A stretch of DNA of 64,000 nt from Mycolicibacterium litorale (GCF_014218295.1 NZ_AP023287.1:2604001-2668000), one strand, 5' to 3'. Shown: positions 48,517 through 57,049, counted from the first letter of the stretch. The notes: a model not told the origin generated them from the letters alone. Numbers and translations: made by a program.

Positions 48517-48953
48517 CATCGTCCACACGCCCCATCGACGTCCTGCTCATCGAGGACGATCCGGGCGACGAGCTGATCACCCGCGAGGCCTTCGAGCACA
48601 ACAAGATCAGCAACACCCTCCATGTCGCGCACGACGGGCAGGAGGGGCTCGACTTCCTGTACCGGCGCAACGGTTTCGAGAACGCACCGCGTCCCGACCT
48701 GATCCTGCTCGACCTGAACCTGCCGAAGTACGACGGCCGGCAGCTGCTCGAGACGGTGAAATCCGATCCGGACCTCAACCACATCCCGGTCGTCGTGCTG
48801 ACGACGTCCTCCGCCGAGGAGGACATCCTGCGCAGCTACAAACTGCACGCCAACGCCTACGTCACCAAGCCGGTCGACCTCGACCAGTTCATGAATGCGG
48901 TCCGCCAGATCGACGAGTTCTTCGTGCAGGTCGTCCGTCTGCCGCAGAACTGA
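48513..48953 (+). CDS. single-domain response regulator (Rcp1-like)
   Basis: A 146-residue stand-alone receiver. The acidic pocket VLLIEDDPGDE, phospho-acceptor Asp67 in LILLDLNLPKYDG, Thr in VLTTSSAEEDI and Lys in YVTKPVD are all present. There is no output domain. The Asn/Leu-Pro-Lys-Tyr-Asp-Gly pattern matches cyanobacterial Rcp1 and its relatives. It is coupled to the kinase by ATGA, so it is the kinase's likely phosphate acceptor and may relay to or compete with the receiver-phosphatase. Confidence 0.88.
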   Translation: MTSSTRPIDVLLIEDDPGDELITREAFEHNKISNTLHVAHDGQEGLDFLYRRNGFENAPRPDLILLDLNLPKYDGRQLLETVKSDPDLNHIPVVVLTTSSAEEDILRSYKLHANAYVTKPVDLDQFMNAVRQIDEFFVQVVRLPQN

Positions 48954-48963
48954 CGATCAGCCG

Positions 48964-49647
48964 ATGAGTTCTGCGGCGTCGACGCGCGAATACGCCCCCG
49001 GCCGGTCACTCGACCTCTACGGTGATCCCGCCGCTCCCGTGGTGCTGCTGTGGCACGGCATGCAGACCGATTCACGCACGGCGGTGCGTCCGCTGGCCGA
49101 ACGTATCGCCGGGCACGGCTTCTCCGTGGTGGCACCCGATTGGGATTCCCACGCCGCCGACAACGGGCGGTCCGACCTGCTCGCCTCGGCGCGGTTCGCC
49201 TCCGAGCAACCGGGCGCGGTCGACGGCCTGGTCGTGGTCGGATGGTCGCTCGGTGGGGCCGCCGCCGCGGGCCTGGCGTTCGGTGCCGCCGACTACCGGG
49301 TGCGGGTCGCGCACACGGTGTGTCTGGCCGGTGCCTTCATGGCAGCCAACCCGTTGACCGGCGAGCCGCTGACTCCCGGCCGTGCCCCCGGCGGCCAGGC
49401 GACGATGACGCTCGTGCACGGCAGCGCCGACGACGTCATCCCGGTGTCGGTCGGACGTGACTTCGCGGTGGAGGCGGGCGGCGCGGGCTGGCTCGTGCAG
49501 TACATCGAACTCGCGGCCGATCACGCCAACATCGTCGGGGCCCGCCACGACGCGGCCGCCGACCGCTACGAACCGGCCGACGACCCCGCGAGTCTGGCGG
49601 TCGCCGCGGAAGTGGCCAGTGTGGTCGCGCGCTCCGCCCCGCGGTGA
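48964..49647 (+). CDS. alpha/beta hydrolase
   Basis: A 227-residue alpha/beta hydrolase. The nucleophile elbow is GWSLGG, with an oxyanion-hole segment LLWHGMQTD near residue 30, an acid in GSADDVIPVSVG, and a late His (AADHANIVG). Substrate unknown. ATG 48964 lies 10 nt after the response regulator stop, so it may be on the tail of that operon. A hairpin covers its stop and that of the convergent regulator. Confidence 0.82.
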   Translation: MSSAASTREYAPGRSLDLYGDPAAPVVLLWHGMQTDSRTAVRPLAERIAGHGFSVVAPDWDSHAADNGRSDLLASARFASEQPGAVDGLVVVGWSLGGAAAAGLAFGAADYRVRVAHTVCLAGAFMAANPLTGEPLTPGRAPGGQATMTLVHGSADDVIPVSVGRDFAVEAGGAGWLVQYIELAADHANIVGARHDAAADRYEPADDPASLAVAAEVASVVARSAPR

Positions 49648-49662
49648 CGGCGCGTCACCGCG
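49640..49662. terminator. bidirectional hairpin between convergent genes
   Basis: CGCGGTGACG and CGTCACCGCG form a perfect 10-bp inverted repeat with a 3-nt loop that covers the stop region of the hydrolase (plus) and lies just after the regulator stop (minus). It likely terminates both. Confidence 0.6.
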
Positions 49663-50419
49663 TTTGCTCGAGTCCGCTCTTGAGGTCGGACAGTTTACGC
49701 GGCCAAACCCTTGAGATGGCTTCGCGCACAACGCGATCGGCTCCGAAGCCGTCGTGTGCGACGGTGAGCTCGACCTGCTCCCCCGCCGGCTCGATGTCGA
49801 ACGACAGGTGTGAGCGCGACGAGCGAGCCGCCCGTTCGACTTCGGTGGGATCGGCGCCGCCCGTCATCGACGGCACGGACACCGGGAACACCAGCGACAG
49901 CCGACGGTACGGGTCCACGTCGACGACCACCTGATCGACGTCGGCGATCTCCACATCCCCGTCGATCCACGTGTACGCCGCACCCTTCTGCCATGTCGAG
50001 ATCAGCGCATGGCCCATGTGGCGGCGGGAGAACTCCGGGCCGGTGATCGCCTGCCACAGCCGCTCCGGTGTCGTCCTGATGTAGATCGGGTAGACGAAGG
50101 CGTCGGGGTCCGGCTCCGGCATCGGGCGCCGCGCGGTCGACGGGGGCGGCTCCGGGCGGGGGCGGTGGTACTGGCGGATCCACCGGTCGAAGAGCGCATC
50201 GATCGGCTGGGTGTCGAGATGGTGGAGTTTGTGCCTGCCGTGCCGGACCGTCGTCACCAGACCGGCCGCCTCCAGCACGGCGAGGTGCTTGCTCACCGAT
50301 TGACGCGTCATCTCGACGACCGCGCACAGTTCTCCGAGGGTCTGCCCGTCCCGGAGATTGAGGGTGTCGAGCAGGCGGCGGCGATTCGGGTCGGCGAGCG
50401 CTCGGAACACCTCGTCCAT
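49655..50419 (-). CDS. ArsR-type regulator fused to an SRPBCC domain
   Basis: A 254-residue fusion. The N-terminal ~80 residues are an ArsR winged helix (FRALADPNRRRLLDTLNLRDG, EMTRQSVSKHLAVLEAAGLV). The rest, from about residue 108, is an SRPBCC/AHSA1-like ligand-binding domain starting IYIRTTPERLWQAITGPEFS. A regulator that carries its own hydrophobic-ligand domain suggests direct sensing; the ligand is unknown. Two matching palindromes just upstream are probable operators. ATG 50419. Confidence 0.83.
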   Translation of the reverse strand: MDEVFRALADPNRRRLLDTLNLRDGQTLGELCAVVEMTRQSVSKHLAVLEAAGLVTTVRHGRHKLHHLDTQPIDALFDRWIRQYHRPRPEPPPSTARRPMPEPDPDAFVYPIYIRTTPERLWQAITGPEFSRRHMGHALISTWQKGAAYTWIDGDVEIADVDQVVVDVDPYRRLSLVFPVSVPSMTGGADPTEVERAARSSRSHLSFDIEPAGEQVELTVAHDGFGADRVVREAISRVWPRKLSDLKSGLEQTR

Positions 50420-50435
50420 CAGAGATCCCTCTCAT

Positions 50436-50481
50436 GCAGCCGTACGGTTGCCTGAGCCAGGATATGCAGCCGTGCGGCTGC
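50436..50481. promoter_or_regulatory. paired palindromes, probable ArsR-fusion operators
   Basis: GCAGCCGTACGGTTGC (50436-50451) and GCAGCCGTGCGGCTGC (50466-50481) are near-identical 16-bp inverted repeats. Their centres are exactly 30 bp apart, about three helical turns, starting 17 nt before the regulator's ATG. This suits cooperative binding of two dimers for autoregulation. Confidence 0.65.
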
Positions 50482-50736
50482 GAGAAGCGCCGGGGGTGCA
50501 CCCACGCCCGACGAGACGGCGCCGTCATTTGCCATCATCGTCACGCCCGTACGCGTATGCACTGGTGAGCGGCCGTCCGTCGGATCCCGCCGCCACGGCG
50601 CGGGCGACGCTGAGCGCGCGCAGTGGAGGCATCAGTGCACGTCATGCGGTCCAAGATGGTGTGACGTGGGGCATGGCCCGTAGGAAGCGTGAACGCGCTC
50701 ATAGGTTTTGAGAGGCGCCGAACCCTCTGTTACCGT
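50482..50736. other. non-coding spacer; probable -10 element at its end
   Basis: The 325-base gap between the ArsR fusion and the NlpC/P60 gene holds the paired palindromes at one end. In the rest I see no gene with family resemblance. TACCGT (50731-50736) ends 8 nt before ATG 50745 and may be the -10 element of the NlpC/P60 gene. Confidence 0.45.
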
Positions 50737-50744
50737 CCGCCGTC

Positions 50745-51278
50745 ATGTTTGCTCTCGTCACGTTGATGTCACTGGTCAACTCGGTCTCGGGCACCCCGTA
50801 CGTCTCCGGTGGGGACAGCCCCGCGGGGACGGACTGCTCGGGTCTGGCCTCCTGGGTCAGCAATGCGGCGACCGGTCGGCCCGTCTACGGCGACCGGTTC
50901 ACCACCGCCAACATGGAAGGCGAACTGCTGGCCCGCGGGTTCCAGCACGGGTCACAACCCGGCGCCCTGGTGATCGGCTGGAACAGCGGACATGCGGCGG
51001 TCACCCTGCCCGACGGCACGCCGGTGTCCTCGGGCGAGGGTGGCAGCGGCGTCAAGGTGGGCGGCGGCGGAGCCCACCAACCGCAGTTCACCAACCGGAT
51101 GTTCCTGCCCGCCCCGCCGGAAGCGCCCGTACCCGCCCAACCGCCGCTCAACGTACTGCCGCCTCCGCCAGGGGCCCCGCTCCCGCCTCCACCCGCGGCG
51201 CCGCTCCCGCCGCCGCCCGGGGCGCCGCTCCCGCCGCCGCCCGGGGCGCCGGTTCCACCGCCGCCGATAGCAGTGTGA
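50745..51278 (+). CDS. NlpC/P60-like peptidase with proline-rich tail
   Basis: A 177-residue protein. The NlpC/P60-like core carries Cys in GTDCSGLASWVS (about residue 30) and His in GHAAVTLPDG (about 82), so the catalytic pair is intact, unlike the RipD-like protein at 30416. The last ~50 residues are a PLPPPPGAP-type repeat. The N-terminus is only weakly hydrophobic and lacks a clear signal peptide, so export is uncertain; phage-like or tail-lysin relatives share this compact form. Start ATG 50745. Confidence 0.7.
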   Translation: MFALVTLMSLVNSVSGTPYVSGGDSPAGTDCSGLASWVSNAATGRPVYGDRFTTANMEGELLARGFQHGSQPGALVIGWNSGHAAVTLPDGTPVSSGEGGSGVKVGGGGAHQPQFTNRMFLPAPPEAPVPAQPPLNVLPPPPGAPLPPPPAAPLPPPPGAPLPPPPGAPVPPPPIAV

Positions 51279-51307
51279 CCGCGGACCCGGTGTGACAATC
51301 TGCTCGG

Positions 51308-52444
51308 ATGCAGCTCCCCCGCCCTAATCCGGATCTGCCACATCTCGCTGACGTCGTCCCCTCGGTCCTGGCCGCCATGGACGTGCTCGGCTTCGAGGCC
51401 GCCATCGACCTGCCGACCGAGATCGGCTCGGCCTGCGTCCTGCTCATCGACGGCCTCGGCGCCGACCTGCTCGACCGGCACGCCGACGACGCGCCGGTGC
51501 TCAGCGGTCTGCGCGGCCGCACACTGCAGGTCGGGTTCCCGTCGACCACCGTCGCGAGCCTGGCTGCCGTCGGAACCGGATGCCGATCCGGGGCGCACGG
51601 CATGGTCGGCTACACGTTCCGACTGCCCGGCACCGGTGTGGTCAATCCGCTGCGTTGGCGTCCGCACCCCTGGGGCGACGACATGCGCGAGACCGTGCCG
51701 CCGGAGGTCGTGCAGCCGATGCCGACGACCTTCGAACGCGCCGCCGCGGCCGGTGTCGCCGTCAACGTCGTGTCCAACGCGGAGTTCAGCGGATCCGGCA
51801 TGACCCGCGCGGTGCTGCGCGGCGGCCGCTTCGTCGGAGTGCACGGCCTCGGCGACCTCGCCGCATCGGTGCGCGGCGTGTTGGCCGAGGGCGGCTTCTG
51901 TTACGGCTACCACGGCGACCTGGACCTGCTCGGGCACCTCTACGGCCCGGGCTCGACGGCGTGGCGGATGCAGTTGCGTCAGGTCGACCGGCTGGTCGAA
52001 TCCGTCGTCACCGCACTGCCGCCCGGCGCGCTGCTGGCCGTGGTGGCCGACCACGGCATGGTGACGGTCGACCCCGACCGCGTACTCGATCTCGATCAGT
52101 GCCCGCCACTGTTGGACGGGGTTGACGCCGTCGCCGGCGAAGCACGCGCCCGCTACGTCTACACCGCCGGCGGAGCGACCGAAACGGTGTTGGCGGCCTG
52201 GCGGGAGACCCTGGGTGATCGGGCATGGGTCGTCGACCGGGAAGAGGCCGTCGACGCCGGCTGGTTCGGTCCCCACGTCGCCGACGAGACGAGGCGCCGG
52301 ATCGGTGACATCGTGGTCGCCGCGAGGGATTCCGCGGCGCTGGTGCGGCGCACCGCCGAACCGATGGAGTCCGCGCTGCGGGGCCAGCACGGCTCGCTCA
52401 CCGATCTCGAGCAGCGGGTGCCCCTGCTGGTCGCCCACGCCTGA
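51308..52444 (+). CDS. alkaline phosphatase superfamily phosphodiesterase/nucleotide pyrophosphatase
   Basis: A 378-residue enzyme of the type I phosphodiesterase/nucleotide pyrophosphatase group. LLIDGLGADLL supplies the first metal-binding Asp, FPSTTVASLAAVGTG the nucleophilic Thr, YHGDLDLLGHLYGPGS and VVADHGMV further metal ligands, and GQHGSLT a late His. No signal peptide is visible, so it is probably cytoplasmic. Substrate unknown. It lies 29 nt after the NlpC/P60 stop, and the next gene follows 40 nt later. Confidence 0.83.
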   Translation: MQLPRPNPDLPHLADVVPSVLAAMDVLGFEAAIDLPTEIGSACVLLIDGLGADLLDRHADDAPVLSGLRGRTLQVGFPSTTVASLAAVGTGCRSGAHGMVGYTFRLPGTGVVNPLRWRPHPWGDDMRETVPPEVVQPMPTTFERAAAAGVAVNVVSNAEFSGSGMTRAVLRGGRFVGVHGLGDLAASVRGVLAEGGFCYGYHGDLDLLGHLYGPGSTAWRMQLRQVDRLVESVVTALPPGALLAVVADHGMVTVDPDRVLDLDQCPPLLDGVDAVAGEARARYVYTAGGATETVLAAWRETLGDRAWVVDREEAVDAGWFGPHVADETRRRIGDIVVAARDSAALVRRTAEPMESALRGQHGSLTDLEQRVPLLVAHA

Positions 52445-52484
52445 CGGGGTGTGATTCCCGCATCGCGCGGGTACGCCCGCACCG

Positions 52485-52964
52485 ATGCAGACCTTCCTGC
52501 CCTGCGAGGATTTCGACGCCAGCGCCGCGGTGCTCGACGTACGTCGCCTCGGTAAGCAGCGGGTCGAGGTGATCCAGGTGCTGCGCGCGCTGACGGTGCC
52601 GGGTTACGGATGGCGCCACCACCCCGCCGCCGCGATGTGGGCGGGCTATGAAGAAGCGCTGGTGCGCTACGGACTTCAGGTCTGCGCCCACTGGTGTCGG
52701 GGCGGTCGGGCCGACACGTGCGCGACCACGCTGGTCACGGACCTCGGCGCCACCGTCGGTATCGACAGTGTCCGCTTCCAGGCCGAACTCGGCGCCGCCG
52801 GCGAACTGCCGCCCTGGCTGGGTGACCGCGATTTCCACCGCAGCCATCAGGCCGCACTGGTGAAGAAGGATCCCGACCACTACCGGCCGTTGTTCCCCGA
52901 CGTGCCCGACGACCTGCCGTACGTGTGGCCGGCGTCGGACCGCGACCGCCGAATACCGATCTGA
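52485..52964 (+). CDS. MSMEG_6728-family protein, endonuclease V (pyrimidine-dimer glycosylase)-like
   Basis: A 159-residue protein of the family named after MSMEG_6728. It begins MQTFLPCEDFDASAAVLDVRRLGKQRVEVIQVL, and the LDxxRLGKQRxE pattern (residues 17-28) resembles the active region of T4 endonuclease V-type pyrimidine-dimer glycosylases. GWRHHPAAAMWAGYEEAL and the end block LVKKDPDHYRPLF also fit. A DNA-repair role is inferred from distant similarity. Confidence 0.75.
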   Translation: MQTFLPCEDFDASAAVLDVRRLGKQRVEVIQVLRALTVPGYGWRHHPAAAMWAGYEEALVRYGLQVCAHWCRGGRADTCATTLVTDLGATVGIDSVRFQAELGAAGELPPWLGDRDFHRSHQAALVKKDPDHYRPLFPDVPDDLPYVWPASDRDRRIPI

Positions 52965-52977
52965 ACGCGGGCAGCGA

Positions 52978-52983
52978 TAACCT
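52978..52983 (+). promoter_or_regulatory. probable -10 element (TAACCT), leaderless start of yaaA
   Basis: TAACCT ends 7 nt before GTG 52991 and supports that start for the YaaA gene. Confidence 0.4.
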
Positions 52984-52990
52984 CGTCGCC

Positions 52991-53737
52991 GTGCTCGTGC
53001 TGCTTCCGCCGTCGGAGACCAAACGCGCAGGCGGAGACGGCCCGCCGCTGCGCCACGATCTGCTGTCCTTCCCCGAACTGGAGCCGGTGCGCAAGGCGCT
53101 GGTCGACGAACTCGTCGATCTGTCGGCGGACCGCGAGGCCAGCCGCGCGGCGCTCGGCCTGTCGCCGAAGCAGGATGCGGAGATCGAACGCAACGCTGCG
53201 CTGCACACCGCGCCCACGATGCCCGCGATCGACCGCTACACCGGAGTGCTCTACGACGCCCTCGACATCGGCTCCCTGCGCGGTGCTACGGCGGCACGGG
53301 CGCGGCAGCGGCTGGCGGTCGGATCGGCGCTGTTCGGACTGGTCCGCGCCGACGACCCGGTGCCCGCCTACCGGTTGTCGGCGACGTCGAAGCTGCCTGG
53401 CGGTGGCTCGTTGACCGGGCGGTGGCGCCCGGTGCTCGAACCGGTGCTGGCGGCGATCGCCGAACACGAGCTCGTCGTGGATCTGCGGTCGGGCTCCTAT
53501 GCCGCACTCGGCCGGTTGCCCGCCGCGGTCGGCGTCGACGTGCTGGCAGAACACCCCGACGGCAGGCGGACCGTGGTGAGCCATTTCAACAAGGCGCACA
53601 AGGGCAGGCTCGCCAGAGCGCTGGCCACCACACGTGCCGAGCCCACCGACGCCGCGGCCGTCGCGACCGTGGCGCGGCGGGCGGGTATGCGGGTGGAACG
53701 CGACGGCGACGGCCTCATCGTCGTCGTCCCCGCCTGA
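52991..53737 (+). CDS. yaaA: peroxide-stress protein YaaA family
   Basis: A 248-residue YaaA/DUF328 protein. LLPPSETKRAGG at the start, TGVLYDALDIGSL in the middle, YRLSATSKLPGGGSLTG with the family's conserved Lys, and the end block VSHFNKAHKGRLAR are diagnostic. E. coli YaaA lowers free iron and limits oxidative DNA damage during peroxide stress, and it binds DNA. The start is GTG 52991. Its stop directly abuts the convergent PhyH gene stop. Confidence 0.88.
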   Translation: MLVLLPPSETKRAGGDGPPLRHDLLSFPELEPVRKALVDELVDLSADREASRAALGLSPKQDAEIERNAALHTAPTMPAIDRYTGVLYDALDIGSLRGATAARARQRLAVGSALFGLVRADDPVPAYRLSATSKLPGGGSLTGRWRPVLEPVLAAIAEHELVVDLRSGSYAALGRLPAAVGVDVLAEHPDGRRTVVSHFNKAHKGRLARALATTRAEPTDAAAVATVARRAGMRVERDGDGLIVVVPA

Positions 53738-54478
53738 TCAGGAGCCGTCGCCCGACCAGACGCGGGCCGGCACCGACGGACCGCCCGGGCGCAGCGGTGC
53801 GGTGAGCACGACCGGCGTCTGGGCCATGAAACGCGGTGTGCTGCCGCGATGTTCATCGGCGGCGTGCACCGTGAACGGATGCACGACGTACATGTCGCCC
53901 GCCGATCCGGTGGCCGCCACCACCGGTCGCGCGGCGCTGACCCGGTCGACCAGTTCGCCCGCCGCGATGAAGTCCACCGGCACCTCGTCCAGAGCCGCCG
54001 CGACGTCGCGGTGTGAACCCCGGCGGATGCGGGTCGGCGCGTCGTCGGGACCGACGTCGGACAGCAGGGTCAGCAACAGCAGTGTGTGCGGGCGCCCACT
54101 GATCGCCCACCCGCCGTCGGGAAGGGGCGTGTTCATGTCGATGTGCCAGCCGCGGTCGTCCGCCGAGGGCCGGACGGGGAAACGGACCGGGATGTTGCCG
54201 AGCGCACCCCTCGGCTGCCAGCCGCCTGTCCCGCACAGGGCGTCGAGCACGCGAGCCAGTGGCGCGCTGCCGGTCAACTCGGCGAACGGACCGGAGCCGG
54301 TCATGTCCGACGTCCACACCACCGGCTCAGTCCACGACGACGGATCGTCCGGGGACACCCCGAGCCGGCGCCACAGTTGTGCCCGGGCCGCCTCGGCGGC
54401 GCCGCGCAGCTCCGGCTGGCTGATCTTCAGGTAGCCGTCCCGCTCGAAAGCCGCCACATCCACATCCACATCCACCAC
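53738..54478 (-). CDS. phytanoyl-CoA dioxygenase (PhyH) family protein
   Basis: A 246-residue Fe(II)/2-oxoglutarate oxygenase-like protein. The iron facial triad appears as His-x-Asp in RGWHIDMN and a distal His in VVHPFTVHAAD, with the 2-oxoglutarate Arg in TPRFMAQ. Substrate unknown. The start is in a GTG-rich run: GTG 54478 is used, with GTG 54475 adjacent. The region upstream encodes alternating Val-Asp (GTG GAT) repeats. Next gene on this strand starts 42 nt upstream. Confidence 0.8.
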   Translation of the reverse strand: MVDVDVDVAAFERDGYLKISQPELRGAAEAARAQLWRRLGVSPDDPSSWTEPVVWTSDMTGSGPFAELTGSAPLARVLDALCGTGGWQPRGALGNIPVRFPVRPSADDRGWHIDMNTPLPDGGWAISGRPHTLLLLTLLSDVGPDDAPTRIRRGSHRDVAAALDEVPVDFIAAGELVDRVSAARPVVAATGSAGDMYVVHPFTVHAADEHRGSTPRFMAQTPVVLTAPLRPGGPSVPARVWSGDGS

Positions 54479-54519
54479 GCCGACAGGCTGCCGCACCGCG
54501 GTCCGGCCGCGAAAGCGAT

Positions 54520-55344
54520 TTATCGCAGGGCGGTGCCGACCGCGTCGACCGTGGCGGGATCGACGATGCACGTGAAGTGGTTGCTGTCGACGTCGACGAC
54601 GCGGATCGCGGGATTGGTCGAGCGCATCGCGGCCACGGCGTCCTCGGAGATCAGCACGGCGCCGTTGAGCGGTCTGATGGCGCGGATCACCACGGTGGGC
54701 ATCGTCAGCGCCCGCCAGTGATCTGTCCAGTCGGTGGGCCAGCGCTGGAACAGATCCTCTTCCGCGGCGGCCCGCGACGTGGTCGGCCGCCACGTCCCGT
54801 CGGGCTGCTCGGCCAGTTCGTAGCGATGGTGGTCCTCCCAGAACGGTGTCCACCGGTCGACGACACCGGCGGAGCGCACGCCGTCGAGGTAGGCGGCAGG
54901 CGTCGGGACGGCGGCGTCCAGGCGGGCGAAACCGGCGCGCACCGGTGCCAGTGCGGCGGCCTGCGCGGGACCGATGTGGTCGATCAGCGCGACACTGCGC
55001 AACCGGGCGCCGTTGTCGCGGGCCACGCGCATCGCGATCAGCGCGCCGAGTGACCAGCCGACGAGGTCGACGGTCTCGGCGCCCAGCGCGTCGGCGACCG
55101 CGAGAACGTCGCTGGCGTGGCTGTCCAACCCGTAGGTGCCCGGCGGGGTGATCTCGCTGCGCCCGCGCCCGCGCAGGTCGAACGCCACCACGCGACGGTC
55201 CGGGCCGGCGAGCCGTTCGGCGAGGACGCAGAACGCCGTCAGGTTCGCCGAAATGCCGTGCACGCACAGCAGGATCGGCGCGTCGTCGGCGCCCCAGGAG
55301 CGCACGCGCACCCGGCCCGAGGGCAGCTGGAAGTCGGTGTCCAC
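54520..55344 (-). CDS. alpha/beta hydrolase
   Basis: A 274-residue alpha/beta hydrolase. LLCVHGISANL is the oxyanion region, VDLVGWSLGALIAM the nucleophile elbow, and the late SNHFTCI the catalytic His. FDLRGRGRSE and DHIGPAQ are family marks. Substrate unknown; haloalkane dehalogenase, esterase or lipase activity cannot be told apart here. It could be co-transcribed with the PhyH gene, 41 nt downstream. Confidence 0.83.
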   Translation of the reverse strand: MDTDFQLPSGRVRVRSWGADDAPILLCVHGISANLTAFCVLAERLAGPDRRVVAFDLRGRGRSEITPPGTYGLDSHASDVLAVADALGAETVDLVGWSLGALIAMRVARDNGARLRSVALIDHIGPAQAAALAPVRAGFARLDAAVPTPAAYLDGVRSAGVVDRWTPFWEDHHRYELAEQPDGTWRPTTSRAAAEEDLFQRWPTDWTDHWRALTMPTVVIRAIRPLNGAVLISEDAVAAMRSTNPAIRVVDVDSNHFTCIVDPATVDAVGTALR

Positions 55345-55377
55345 CGGCGGGACTCTACGCGAGCGCCGGTGACGGCT

Positions 55378-55740
55378 TCAGACGTTGAAGACGAGGCAGA
55401 ACGTGTGCCCGGCCGGGTCGCGGTACACGCGGAAATCGTCCTCACCCGGCGCGTCGGTGACCCGCGTGGCGCCGAGGTCGAGCACCTTGCGTTCGGCCTC
55501 GTCGACGTCGTCGACCTGAATGTCGAGGTGGAACTGCTGGGAGCCGCTCGGGTCCGGGAACGTCGGGGGCCGGTGCTCCGGTGAGCGCTGGAACGCCAAC
55601 CGGCGACCCGACGGCTCGGTGAGCACCACCCAGTCGTGCTCCTCGGGGCGGACCTCCCCGCCCAGCACGCCGGCGTAGAATTCGGCCAGCGCCAACGGAT
55701 CTCGACAGTCGACCACGACGGAGCGCAGTGTTCCGATCAT
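55378..55740 (-). CDS. VOC (glyoxalase/dioxygenase) superfamily protein
   Basis: A 120-residue single VOC-fold protein: RSVVVDCRDPLALAEFYAGVLGG at the start, then QFHLDIQVDDVDEAERKVLDLGATRV, and the end block FRVYRDPAGHTFCLVF. The metal-ligand His (HLDI) and Glu-like positions are typical, but such small VOC proteins include metal-free ligand-binding members, so the function is open. Starts at ATG 55740. Confidence 0.85.
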   Translation of the reverse strand: MIGTLRSVVVDCRDPLALAEFYAGVLGGEVRPEEHDWVVLTEPSGRRLAFQRSPEHRPPTFPDPSGSQQFHLDIQVDDVDEAERKVLDLGATRVTDAPGEDDFRVYRDPAGHTFCLVFNV

Positions 55741-55786
55741 GACCGTCGGATTGCCGCCGCGAGGCCCGGCGAAACCGCCGCGGCAG

Positions 55787-57049
55787 TCACGCCTTGGCCA
55801 GTTGCTTCTCCCCGTAGAGCCGCGCCCACTCCTTCCGCGGCCGGATCGACACGTCGACGTCGGCGCCTGCGGCGCGCAGCGCGCGCACCGTCGCGTCCTC
55901 CTTCGCGGTGTGGGCGAAGGGATCCCAGCTGAAGAACCGGCAGGAGTTCTCCCAGGTGATCTTGTCGATGTCGGAATCGCTGGCGCCGGCCGCGTTCAAT
56001 TCGGCGAGCACTTGTTCGGGGGCGTCGGGCCAGAAGCAGTCCGAGTGCGGATAGTCGCACTCCCACGCGATGATGTCGATGCCGATCTCGTGACGCAGTT
56101 TCAGCGAGGTCTTGTCGGTGACGTAGCAGGCCAGCGAGTGTTCGCGGAACACATCGGAGGGCAGCTTGTCGCCGAAGTCGCGCCGCAGCCACTTCTGGTT
56201 GGTGTAGTGGCGGTCGCTGCGGTCCAGGTAGAACGGGATCCAGCCGATGCCGCCCTCGGAGAACGCGAACTTCAGATCCGGATAGTTGCGCATCGCGGGG
56301 CCCCACAGCAGGTCCTGGGCGCACATCGCCGACACCTGGGTGGCCAGGATGATCAGGTTGTCGATCGGCGCGTTGGGCGCCATGCTGATCGCGCCGAAGC
56401 CGGTGCCGATGTGCAGGCACATCACCACGTTCTCCTCCGAGAGCGTCCGGAACACCGGGCCCCAATACTCCTCGTCGTGGTAGCTGGGCAGACCTTCGAG
56501 GTGCGGCAGCTCCGGCATGGTCACCGCACGGCACCCCTTCGCGGCGACCCGGCGGATCTCGGCGCACATCGCCTCGGGGTTCCACGTCGGCATGATCGCG
56601 ATCGGGATGAACCGGCCCGGATAGGAGCCGGCCCATTCGTCGATGTGCCAGTCGTTGTAGGCCGAGACCATCACCAGCGTCGCTTCCTCGCGGTGCATGT
56701 TGAGGTGGCGTGCCGAGAAGCCGGTGAACGTCGGGAAGCACATCGAGGCCAGGATGCCGTTGCGGTTCATGTCGCGGACACGTTCGTGGACGTCGTAGAC
56801 GCCGGGCCGCATCTCGGCGAATCCGGCGGGGTCGCGGCCCCACTCCTCGGCGGGCCAGGACACGACGGCGTTGAGGCCGCTGACGCCCTGCGGCCGCCCC
56901 TGGTACATCCACTGGTCGACGCCCTTGTCGTCGGTGACGACGATCGGCGCCTCGTCCCGGTACTTGGCGGGCACGTGCCGCAGGAACATGTCGGGCGGCT
57001 CCACCACGTGGTCGTCGATGCTCACCAGGATCAGGTCGTCGACGTTCAT
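55787..57049 (-). CDS. amidohydrolase (amidohydrolase-2 family) protein
   Basis: A 420-residue amidohydrolase. The metal site starts LILVSIDDHVVEPPDMF, HIGTGFG and the acidic ECDYPHSD at about 316-323 hold the remaining ligands. WNPEAMCAEIRRVAAKGCRAVTMPE is a family block. Such TIM-barrel enzymes hydrolyse or decarboxylate cyclic or aromatic acids; substrate unknown. ATG 57049 is divergent, 70 nt from the AraC regulator, which is its likely controller. Confidence 0.85.
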   Translation of the reverse strand: MNVDDLILVSIDDHVVEPPDMFLRHVPAKYRDEAPIVVTDDKGVDQWMYQGRPQGVSGLNAVVSWPAEEWGRDPAGFAEMRPGVYDVHERVRDMNRNGILASMCFPTFTGFSARHLNMHREEATLVMVSAYNDWHIDEWAGSYPGRFIPIAIMPTWNPEAMCAEIRRVAAKGCRAVTMPELPHLEGLPSYHDEEYWGPVFRTLSEENVVMCLHIGTGFGAISMAPNAPIDNLIILATQVSAMCAQDLLWGPAMRNYPDLKFAFSEGGIGWIPFYLDRSDRHYTNQKWLRRDFGDKLPSDVFREHSLACYVTDKTSLKLRHEIGIDIIAWECDYPHSDCFWPDAPEQVLAELNAAGASDSDIDKITWENSCRFFSWDPFAHTAKEDATVRALRAAGADVDVSIRPRKEWARLYGEKQLAKA

